A DNA stretch of 64,000 bases from Petrolisthes cinctipes. Its lineage: Eukaryota > Arthropoda > Malacostraca > Decapoda > Porcellanidae. The stretch's first letter is position 1, and each line of letters begins with the position of its first letter. The notes below the pieces were generated by a model. It saw only the letters and a list, made by a program, of their open reading frames with translations, searched no databases and was not told the DNA's origin. The translations under genes were made by a program, and so were the position numbers. The stretch covers positions 1,394,001 through 1,458,000 of the forward strand of contig JAWQEG010000490.1 in the NCBI GenBank assembly GCA_033782935.1, in the 5' to 3' direction. Below, piece by piece: positions 1 through 8,689 of this stretch.

Positions 1-1002
1 ATGTTTTGGGCCTGAATTTTGAAAATACTCTAACACGGAGTAGGCATGTACAGATCGCTTCTGGGACCCCAAAATATCGAATTTTCGGGTGTTTAGGGCC
101 AGAATTTGAGATATAAACTGGTACAGAAGATGCATGCACATATCGACTTTTGGGCACCTAAAAGATCGATTTTCAGTATGTTTTTGGCCTGTATTTTGAA
201 AATACTCTAACACGGAGTAGGCATGTACAGATACCTTCTGGGACCTCTAAATATCGAATTTTCGGGTGTTTTGGGACTGAATTTGAGATATCGACTTTTT
301 GGCACCTAAAATGTCGATTTTTAGCATGTTTTTAGTCTATATTTTGAAAATATTCTAGCACTGAGTAGGCATGTACAGATTGCTTCTGGGACCCCAAAAT
401 ATTGATTTTTCGGGTGTTTTGAGCCTGAATATGAGATATAAACGGGTACAGAAGATACATGCACATATTGACTTTGGGCATCTAAAATATCGATTTTCAG
501 CATGTTTTGGGCCTGTATTTTGAAAATACTCTAACACTGAGTAGGCATGTACAGATTGCTTCTGGGACCCCAAAATATTGAATTTTCGGGTGTTTTGAGC
601 CTGAATTTGAAATATAAACGGGTACTGAAGATGCATGCACATATCGACTTTTGTGCACCTAAAAGATCGATTTTCAGTATGTTTTGAGCATGTATTTTGA
701 AAATACTCTAACACGGAGTAGGCATGTACAGATCGCTTCTGGAACCCCTAAATATCGAATTTTCAGGTGTTTTGGGACTGAATTTGAGATATCGACTTTT
801 TGGCACCTAAAAGATCGATTTTTAGCATGTTTTTAGCCTATATTTTGAAAATATTCTAGCACTGAGTAAGCATGTACAGATTGCTTCTGGGACCCCAAAA
901 TATTGAATTTTTGGGTGTTTTGAGCCTGAATTTGAGATATAAACGGGTACAGAAGATACATGCACATATTGACTTTGGGCACCAAAAATGTCGATTTTTA
1001 GC

Positions 1003-1353
1003 ATGTTTTTAGCCTATATTTTGAAAATATTATAGCACTGTGTAGGCATGTACAGATTGCTTCTGGGACCCAAAATATTGAATTTTTGGGTGTTTTGAGC
1101 CTGAATTTGAGATATAAACGGGTACAGAAGATACATGCACATATTGACTTTGGGCACCAAAAATGTCGATTTTTAGCATGTTTTTAGCCTATATTTTGAA
1201 AATATTATAGCACTGTGTAGGCATGTACAGATTGCTTCTGGGACCCAAAATATTGAATTTTTGGGTGTTTAGAGCCAGAATTTGAGATATAAACGGGTAC
1301 AGAAGATGCATGCACATATCGACTTTTGGGCACCTAAAAGATCGATTTTCAGT
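1003..1353. repeat. Monomer-level tandem duplication (two A starts in a row)
   Basis: The first ~95 bases of the monomers starting at 1003 and 1178 are identical. Both share the rare TATTATAGCACTGTG, GGGACCCAAAAT and GAATTTTTGGG variants. The second then changes to B-type sequence at GGTGTTTAGAGCC. An A monomer was therefore duplicated locally and its second copy joined to B, making an in-register A/B hybrid (1178-1353) followed by C (1354-1501). Confidence 0.85.
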
Positions 1354-2678
1354 ATGTTTTTGGCCTGTATTTTGAAAATACTCTAACACGGAGTAGGCAT
1401 GTACAGATACCTTCTGGGAACTCTAAATATCGAATTTTCGGGTGTTTTGGGACTGAATTTGAGATATCGACTTTTTGGCACCTAAAAGATCGATTTTTAG
1501 CATGTTTTTAGCCTATATTTTGAAAATATTCTAGCACTGAGTAGGCATGTACAGATTGCTTCTGGGACCCCAAAATATTGAATTTTTGGGTGTTTTGAGC
1601 CTGAATTTGAGATATAAACGGGTACAGAAGATACATGCTAATATTGACTTTGGGCACCAAAAATATCGTTTTTCAGCATGTTTTGGGCCTGAATTTTGAA
1701 AATACTCTAACACGGAGTAGGCATGTACAGATCGCTTCTGGGACCCCAAAATATCGAATTTTCGGGTGTTTAGAGCCAGAATTTGAGATATAAACGGGTA
1801 CAGAAGATGCATGCACATATCGACTTTTGGGCACCTAAAAGATCGATTTTCAGTATGTTTTTGGCCTGTATTTTGAAAATACTCTAACACGGAGTAGGCA
1901 TGTACAGATACCTTCTGGGACCTCTAAATATCGAATTTCGGGTGTTTTGGGACTGAATTTGAGATATCGATTTTTTGGCACCTAAAATGTCGATTTTTAG
2001 CATGTTTTTAGCCTATATTTTGAAAATATTCTAGCACTGTGTAGGCATGTACAGATTGCTTCTGGGACCCCAAAATATTGAATTTTCGGGTGTTTTGAGC
2101 CTGAATTTGAGATATAAACGGGTACAGAAGATACAAGCACATATTGACTTTGGGCACCTAAAAGATCGATTTTTAGCATGTTTTTAGCCTATATTTTGAA
2201 AATATTCTAGCACTGAGTAGGCATGTACAGATTGCTTCTGGGACCCCAAAATATTGAATTTTCGGGTGTTTTGAGCCTGAATTTGAGATATAAACGGGTA
2301 CAGAAGATACATGCACATATTGACTTTGGGCACCAAAAATATCGATTTTCAGCATGTTTTGGGCCTGAATTTTGAAAATACTCTAACACGGAGTAGGCAT
2401 GTACAGATCGCTTCTGGGACCCCAAAATATCGAATTTTCGGGTGTTTAGGGCCAGAATTTGAGATATAAACTGGTACAGAAGATGCATGCACATATCGAC
2501 TTTTGGGCACCTAAAAGATCGATTTTCAGTATGTTTTTGGCCTGTATTTTGAAAATACTCTAACACGGAGTAGGCATGTACAGATACCTTCTGGGACCTC
2601 TAAATATCGAATTTTCGGGTGTTTTGGGACTGAATTTGAGATATCGACTTTTTGGCACCTAAAATGTCGATTTTTAGC

Positions 2679-3003
2679 ATGTTTTTAGCCTATATTTTGA
2701 AAATATTCTAGCACTGTGTAGGCATGTACAGATTGCTTCTGGGACCCCAAAATATTGAATTTTCGGGTGTTTTGAGCCTGAATTTGAGATATAAACGGGT
2801 ACTGAAGATGCATGCACATATCGACTTTTGTGCACCTAAAAGATCGATTTTCAGTATGTTTTGAGCATGTATTTTGAAAATACTCTAACACGTAGTAGGC
2901 ATGTACAGATCGCTTCTGGGACCCCTAAATATCGAATTTTCGGGTGCTTTGGGACTGAATTTGAGATATCGACTTTTTGGCACCTAAAAGATCGATTTTT
3001 AGC
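2679..3003. repeat. 325-bp dimer: A/D hybrid plus C'
   Basis: The monomer at 2679 begins as A (TTTTTAGCC, CACTGTGTAGG) and ends as D (GGTACTGAAGATG, CTTTTGTGCACC). C' follows at 2856. One monomer's worth of sequence is missing relative to a trimer. The same fusion recurs at 6862-7186 and, with 3 extra bases, at 14903-15230. Confidence 0.88.
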
Positions 3004-3504
3004 ATGTTTTTAGCCTATATTTTGAAAATATTCTAGCAATGAGTAGGCATGTACAGATTGCTTCTGGGACCCCAAAATATTGAATTTTCGGGTGTTTTGA
3101 GCCTCAATTTGAGATATAAACGGGTACAGAAGATACATGCACATATTGACTTTGGGCACCAAAAATATCGATTTTCAGCATGTTTTGGGCCTGAATTTTG
3201 AAAATACTCTAACACGGAGTAGGCATGTACAGATCGCTTCTGGGACCCCAAAATATCGAATTTTCGGGTGTTTAGGGCCAGAATTTGAGATATAAACGTG
3301 TACAGAAGATGCATGCACATATCGACTTTTGGGCACCTAAAAGATCGATTTTCAGTATGTTTTTGGCCTGTATTTTGAAAATACTCTATCACGGAGTAGG
3401 CATGTACAGATACCTTCTGGGACCTCTAAATATCGAATTTTCGGGTGTTTTGGGACTGAATTTGAGATATCGATTTTTTGGCACCTAAAATGTCGAGTTT
3501 TAGC

Positions 3505-3680
3505 ATGTTTTTAGCCTATATTTTGAAAATATTCTAGCACTGAGTAGGCATGTACAGATTGCTTCTGGGACCCCAAAATATTGAATTTTCGGGTGTTTTG
3601 AGCCTGAATTTGAGATATAAACGGGTACAGAAGATACATGCACATATTGACTTTGGGCACCAAAAATATCGATTTTCAGC
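3505..3680. repeat. Reference monomer A (176 bp)
   Basis: First monomer of the 501-bp trimer, beginning ATGTTTTTAGCC. Diagnostic features are TATATTTTGAAAATATT, the AGATTGCTTCTGGGACC form with TTG where class B has TCG, GTTTTGAGCCTG in the middle, and GATACATGCACATATTG. Type I copies end ...CACCAAAAATATCGATTTTC. Type II copies (A') end ...GCATCTAAAATATCG. The linker version (A0) ends ...CACCTAAAAGATCG. The monomer boundary is a convention chosen at the ATG trinucleotide shared by all classes. Confidence 0.95.
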
Positions 3681-3768
3681 ATGTTTTGGGCCGGAATTTT
3701 GAAAATACTCTAACACGGAGTAGGCATGTACAGATCGCTTCTGGGACCCCAAAATATCGAATTTTCGG
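3681..3768. repeat. First ~88-bp half-monomer within B
   Basis: Bases 1-88 of the monomer align with bases 89-177. Matching anchors are ATGTTTTGGGCC against GTGTTTAGGGCC, TGAATTTTGA against AGAATTTGAG, GCATGTACAGATCGC against GCATGCACATATCGA, and AAAATATCGAATTTTC against AAAAGATCGATTTTC, all in the same order and at nearly the same spacing. By hand about 59 of 89 columns match. Confidence 0.8.
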
Positions 3769-3857
3769 GTGTTTAGGGCCAGAATTTGAGATATAAACTG
3801 GTACAGAAGATGCATGCACATATCGACTTTTGGGCACCTAAAAGATCGATTTTCAGT
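3769..3857. repeat. Second ~89-bp half-monomer within B
   Basis: Partner of the preceding half-unit. It holds the TATAAACGGGTAC stretch, and it is the half in which class C suffered its 29-bp deletion. In class A the start of this half reads GTGTTTTGAGCCTGAATTT, closer still to the start of the first half, which supports common descent of the two halves. Confidence 0.8.
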
Positions 3858-4005
3858 ATGTTTTTGGCCTGTATTTTGAAAATACTCTAACACGGAGTAG
3901 GCATGTACAGATCGCTTCTGGGACCCCTAAATATCGAATTTTCGGGTGTTTTGGGACTGAATTTGAGATATCGACTTTTTGGCACCTAAAAGATCGATTT
4001 TTAGC
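3858..4005. repeat. Reference monomer C (148 bp, internally deleted)
   Basis: Third and shortest monomer of the trimer, beginning ATGTTTTTGGCCTG. Compared with B it lacks 29 bases, B positions 115-143, so GAGATAT joins directly to CGACTTTTTGG. The missing segment is bounded in B by two ATAT copies (111-114 and 140-143), so a slip or end-joining deletion between 4-bp microhomologies explains it. It retains TTTTGGGACTG instead of the GAGCCTG or AGGGCCAG of the other classes. Almost every 501-bp unit here carries this deletion, so it predates amplification of the trimer. Confidence 0.95.
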
Positions 4006-5007
4006 ATGTTTTTAGCCTATATTTTGAAAATATTCTAGCAATGAATAGGCATGTACAGATTGCTTCTGGGACCCCAAAATATTGAATTTTCGGGTGTTTT
4101 GAGCCTGAATTTGAGATATAAACGGGTACAGAAGATACATGCACATATTGACTTTGGGCACCAAAAATATCGATTTTCAGCATGTTTTGGGCCTGAATTT
4201 TGAAAATACTCTAACACGGAGTAGGCATGTACAGATCGCTTCTGGGACCACAAAATATCGAATTTTCGGGTGTTTAGGGCCAGAATTTGAGATATAAACG
4301 GGTACAGAAGATGCATGAACATATCGACTTTTGGGCACCTAAAAGATCGATTTTCAGTATGTTTTTGGCCTGTATTTTGAAAATACTCTAACACGGAGTA
4401 GGCATGTACAGATCGCTTCTGGGACCCCTAAATATCGAATTTTCGGGTGTTTTGGGACTGAATTTGAGATACCGACTTTTTGGCACCTAAAAGATCGATT
4501 TTTAGCATGTTTTTAGCCTATATTTTGAAAATATTCTAGCACTGAGTAGGCATGTACAGAATGCTTCTGGGACCCCAAAATATTGAATTTTCGGGTGTTT
4601 TGAGCCTGAATTTGAGATATAAACGGGTACAGAAGATACATGCACATATTGACCTTGGGCACCAAAAATATCGATTTTCAGCATGTTTTGGGCCTGAATT
4701 TTGAAAATACTCTAACACGGAGTAGGCATGTACAGATCGCTTCTGGGACCCCAAAATATCTAATTTTCGGGTGTTTTGAGCCTGAATTTGAGATATAAAC
4801 GGGTACTGAAGATGCATGGACATATCGACTTTTGTGCACCTAAAAGATCGATTTTCAGTAAGTTTTGAGCATGTATTTTGAAAATACTCTAACACGGAGT
4901 AGGCATGTACAGATCGCTTCTGGGACCCCTAAATATCGAATTTTCGGGTGTTTTGGGACTGAATTTGAGATATCGACTTTTTGGCACCTAAAAGATCGAT
5001 TTTTAGC

Positions 5008-5683
5008 ATGTTTTTAGCCTATATTTTGAAAATATTCTAGCACTGAGTAGGCATGTACAGATTGCTTCTGGGACCCCAAAATATTGAATTTTCGGGTGTT
5101 TTGAGCCTGAATTTGAGATATAAACGGGTACAGAAGATACATGCACATATTGACTTTGGGCACCAAAAATATCGATTTTCAGCATGTTTTGGGCCTGAAT
5201 TTTGAAAATACTCTAACACGGAGTAGGCATGTACAGATCGCTTCTGGGACCCAAAATATTGAATTTTCGGGTGTTTTGAGCCTGAATTTGAGATATAAAC
5301 GGGTACAGAAAATACATGCACATATTGACTTTGGGCATCTAAAATATCGATTTTCAGCATGTTTTGGGCCTGTATTTTGAAAATACTCTAATACTGAGTA
5401 GGCATGTACAGATTGCTTCTGGGACCCCAAAATATTGAATTTTCGGGTGTTTTGAGCCTGAATTTGAGATATAAACGGGTACTGAAGATGCATGCACATA
5501 TCGACTTTTGTGCACCTAAAAGATCGATTTTCAGTAAGTTTTGAGCATGTATTTTGAAAATACTCTAACACGGAGTAGGCATGTACAGATCACTTCTGGG
5601 ACCCCTAAATATCGAATTTTCGGGTGTTTTGGGACTGAATTTGAGATATCGACTTTTTGGCACCTAAAAGATCGATTTTTAGC
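5008..5683. repeat. 676-bp fused tetramer A-(B/A')-D-C', copy 1
   Basis: A (5008-5183) is followed at 5184 by a hybrid that starts as B (GGGCCTGAATTTTG, CACGGAG, GATCGC) and switches near GGGACCCAAAATATTG to A' sequence (GAGCCTG, GAAAATACATG, GGCATCTAAAATATCG). Then come D and a C' that begins AAGTTTTGAGC instead of ATGTTTTGAGC. This looks like an unequal exchange joining a type I unit to a type II unit, with 175 bp in the fused monomer. Confidence 0.9.
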
Positions 5684-6184
5684 ATGTTTTTAGCCTATAT
5701 TTTGAAATTATTCTAGCACTGAGTAGGCATGTACAGATTGCTTCTGGGACCCCAAAATATTGAATTTTCGGGTGTTTTGAGCTTGAATTTGAGATATAAA
5801 CGGGTACAGAAGATACATGCACATATTGACTTTGGGCACCAAAAATATCGATTTTCAGCATGTTTTGGGCCTGAATTTTGAAAATACTCTAACAAGGAGT
5901 AGGCATGTACAGATCGCTTCTGGGACCCCAAAATATCGAATTTTCGGGTGTTTAGGGCCAGAATTTGAGATATAAACGGGTACAGAAGATGCATGCACAT
6001 ATCGACTTTTGGGCACCTAAAAGATCGATTTTCAGTATGTTTTTGGCCTGTATTTTGAAAATACTCTAACACGGAGTAGGCATGTACAGATACCTTCTGG
6101 GACCTCTAAATATCGAATTTTCGGGTGTTTTGGGACTGAATTTGAGATATCGATTTGTTGGCACCTAAAATGTCGATTTTTAGC

Positions 6185-6360
6185 ATGTTTTTAGCCTATA
6201 TTTTGAAAATATTCTAGCACTGTGTAGGCATGTACAGATTGCTTCTGGGACCCCAAAATATTGAATTTTCGGGTGTTTTGAGCCTGAATTTGAGATATAA
6301 ACGGGTACAGAAGATACATGCACATATTGACTTTGGGCACCTAAAAGATCGATTTTTAGC
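6185..6360. repeat. Linker monomer A0 (176 bp) that lengthens trimers to 677 bp
   Basis: An A-class monomer that ends CACCTAAAAGATCGATTTTT and is followed by another A instead of B. With the next trimer it gives a 677-bp A0-A-B-C tetramer (here 6185-6861). Equivalent A0 monomers start at 2002, 9867, 12547, 16408, 18936, 22617, 24295, 24972, 28651, 33332, 40167, 42022, 46704, 49385, 50562, 53242, 55923, 57100, 58778, 59956, 61634 and 63312. A0 is usually preceded by a C with CGATTTTTTGGCACC or a close variant and often begins with the CACTGTGTAGG form. Confidence 0.9.
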
Positions 6361-6861
6361 ATGTTTTTAGCCTATATTTTGAAAATATTCTAGCACTGAG
6401 TAGGCATGTACAGATTGCTTCTGGGACCCCAAAATATTGATTTTTCGGGTGTTTTGAGCCTGAATTTGAGATATAAACGGGTACAGAAGATACATGCACA
6501 TATTGACTTTGGGCACCAAAAATATCGATTTTCAGCATGTTTTGGGCCTGAATTTTGAAAATACTCTAACACGGAGTAGGCATGTACAGATCGCTTCTGG
6601 GACCCCAAAATATCGAATTTTCGGGTGTTTAGGGCCAGAATTTGAGATATAAACTGGTACAGAAGATGCATGCACATATCGACTTTTGGGCACCTAAAAG
6701 ATCGATTTTCAGTATGTTTTTGGCCTGTATTTTGAAAATACTCTAACACGGAGTAGGCATGTACAGATACCTTCAGAGACCTCTAAATATCGAATTTTCG
6801 GGTGTTTTGGGACTGAATTAGAGATATCGACTTTTTGGCACCTAAAATGTCGATTTTTAGC

Positions 6862-7186
6862 ATGTTTTTAGCCTATAATTTGAAAATATTCTAGCACTGT
6901 GTAGGCATGTACAGATTGCTTCTGGGACCCCAAAATATTGAATTTTCGGGTGTTTTGAGCCTGAATTTGAGATATAAACGGGTACTGAAGATGCATGCAC
7001 ATATCGACTTTTGTGCACCTAAAAGATCGATTTTCAGTATGTTTTGAGCATGTATTTTGAAAATACTCTAACACGGAGTAGGCATGTACAGATCGCTTCT
7101 GGGACCCATAAATATCGAATTTTCGGGTGCTTTGGGACTGAATTTGAGATATCGACTTTTTGGCACCTAAAAGATCGATTTTTAGC
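6862..7186. repeat. 325-bp dimer: A/D hybrid plus C', second copy
   Basis: Same fusion as at 2679, lying 4183 bp downstream of it inside a longer matching segment. It carries the private change CTATAATTTGAAAAT. Confidence 0.87.
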
Positions 7187-7687
7187 ATGTTTTTAGCCTA
7201 TATTTTGAAAATATTCTAGCAATGAGTAGGCATGTACAGATTGCTTCTGGGACCCCAAAATATTGAATTTTCGGGTGTTTTGAGCCTCAATTTGAGATAT
7301 AAACGGGTACAGAAGATACATGCACATATTGACTTTGGGCACCAAAAATATCGATTTTCAGCATGTTTTGAGCCTGAATTTTGAAAATACTTTAACACGG
7401 AGTAGGCATGTACAGATCGCTTCTGGGACCCCAAAATATCGAATTTTCGGGTGTTTAGGGCCAGAATTTGAGATATAAACGTGTACAGAAGATGCATGCA
7501 CATATCGACTTTTGGGCACCTAAAAGATCGATTTTCAGTATGTTTTTGGCCTGTATTTTGAAAATACTCTATCACGGAGTAGGCATGTACAGATACCTTC
7601 TGGGACCTCTAAATATCGAATTTTCGGGTGTTTTGGGACTGAATTTGAGATATCGATTTTTTGGCACCTAAAATGTCGAGTTTTAGC

Positions 7688-8188
7688 ATGTTTTTAGCCT
7701 ATATTTTGAAAATATTCTAGCACTGTGTAGGCATGTACAGATTGCTTCTGGGACCCCAAAATATTGAATTTTCGGATGTTTTGAGCCTGAATTTGAGATA
7801 TAAACGGGTACAGAAGATACATGCACATATTGACTTTGGGCATCTAAAATATCGATTTTCAGCATGTTTTGGGCCTGTATTTTGAAAATACTCTAACACT
7901 GAGTAGGCATGTACAGATTGCTTCTGGGACCCCAAAATATTGAATTTTCGGGTGTTTTGAGCCTGAATTTGAGATATAAACGGGTACTGAAGATGCATAC
8001 ACATATCGACTTTTGTGCACCTAAAAGATCGATTTTCAGTATGTTTTGAGCATGTATTTTGAAAATACTCTAACACGGAGTAGGCATGTACAGATCGCTT
8101 CTGGGACCCCTAAATATCGAATTTTCGGGTGCTTTGGGACTGAATTTGAGATATCGACTTTTTGGCACCTAAAAGATCGATTTTTAGC
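7688..8188. repeat. Type II 501-bp higher-order repeat (A'-D-C'), reference copy
   Basis: A' 7688-7863 ends GGGCATCTAAAATATCG. D 7864-8040 combines a B-like start (GGGCCTGTATTTTG) with A-like AGATTGCTTC and GTTTTGAGCCTG, plus its own GGTACTGAAGATG and CTTTTGTGCACC. C' 8041-8188 begins ATGTTTTGAGCATG and carries GATCGCTTCTGGGACCCCTA where type I C usually has GATACCTTCTGGGACCTCTA. Lengths are 176 + 177 + 148. A frequent subtype is 500 bp because A' has GGGACCCAAAAT, one C fewer, as at 21616, 23795, 26651, 27652, 44701 and 51239. Confidence 0.93.
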
Positions 8189-8689
8189 ATGTTTTTAGCC
8201 TATATTTTGAAAATATTCTAGCACTGAGTAGGCATGTACAGATTGCTTCTGGGACCCCAAAATATTGAATTTTCGGGTGTTTTGAGCCTGAATTTGAGAT
8301 ATAAACGGGTACAGAAGATACATGCACATATTGACTTTGGGCACCAAAAATATCGATTTTCAGCATGTTTTGGGCCTGAATTTTGAAAATACTCTAACAC
8401 GGAGTAGGCATGTACAGATCGCTTCTGGGACCCCAAAATATCGAATTTTCGGGTGTTTAGGGCCAGAATTTGAGATATAAACTGGTACAGAAGATGCATG
8501 CACATATCGACTTTTGGGCACCTAAAAGATCGATTTTCAGTATGTTTTTGGCCTGTATTTTGAAATTACTCTAACACGGAGTAGGCATGTACAGATCGCT
8601 TCTGGGACCCCTAAATATCGAATTTTCGGGTGTTTTGGGACTGAATTTGAGATATCGACTTTTTGGCACCTAAAAGATCGATTTTTAGC

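Larger units (their letters stand above)
3681..3857. repeat. Reference monomer B (177 bp)
   Basis: Second monomer of the type I trimer, beginning ATGTTTTGGGCC. Diagnostic features are CTAACACGGAG, AGATCGCTTCTGG, AATATCGAATTTTCGGG, GTTTAGGGCCAG and GATGCATGCACATATCG. It carries seven CpG dinucleotides; class A has about three. It differs from A at about 18 positions, including one extra T in the CTTTTGGG run that accounts for 177 against 176 bp. About 41% GC by hand count. The window itself starts with the first base of a B monomer at position 1. Confidence 0.95.
3505..4005. repeat. Type I 501-bp higher-order repeat (A-B-C), reference copy
   Basis: 176 + 177 + 148 = 501 bp. Consecutive copies start at 3004, 3505, 4006 and 4507, exactly 501 bp apart. 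The type is recognised by CACCAAAAATATCG at the end of A, GTTTAGGGCC in B and TTTTTGGCCTG at the start of C. The same composition recurs throughout the window. A few copies are 499 or 500 bp through single-base losses, for example the units at 1502 and 28152. Confidence 0.95.
1..5007. repeat. Block 1: mixed trimers with several hybrid monomers
   Basis: The window opens with B (1-177) and C (178-325). Later units start at 326 (type II), 827 (A), 1003 (A, 175 bp), 1178 (A/B hybrid plus C), 1502 (500 bp), 2002 (A0), 2178, 2679 (A/D hybrid plus C', 325 bp), 3004, 3505, 4006 and 4507. The last of these has a B/D hybrid in the middle. This is the most irregular part of the window at the monomer level. 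No non-satellite sequence is present. Confidence 0.9.
5008..6360. repeat. 1353-bp cassette, copy 1 (676 + 501 + 176)
   Basis: Contains the fused tetramer, a type I trimer at 5684 and an A0 at 6185. Private variants mark it: GAAATTATTCTAGC, GAGCTTGAATTTG, CTAACAAGGAGTAGG and CGATTTGTTGGCACC. All four recur together in only three other places, 8690-10042, 11370-12722 and 15231-16583, each exactly 1353 bp long. Confidence 0.92.

Noticed and set aside
2207..2566. Stop-free stretches of 60-130 codons, mostly on the minus strand, repeating every 501 bp
   Set aside because: They follow the repeat exactly because 501 is divisible by 3. The peptides are frame-shifted versions of the same DNA, run across monomer borders, change length whenever a base is lost (the 130-codon form goes with the 500-bp units), and show no domain, signal peptide or synonymous-site bias that I can see.
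3285..3488. Plus-strand 67- and 79-codon open frames recurring at several sites
   Set aside because: Each depends on single-base variants that happen to remove a stop. They have the same satellite content and no recognisable protein.
3791..3803. CENP-B box
   Set aside because: AAACGGG resembles the 3' part of the box, but the core TTCG, four bases, A, two bases, CGGG is not met on either strand in the A, B or C consensus.
5530..5545. Splice-donor-like CAGTAAGT at the start of some C' monomers
   Set aside because: It is one base change from the normal CAGTATGT of the repeat; there is no exon, acceptor or coding context.
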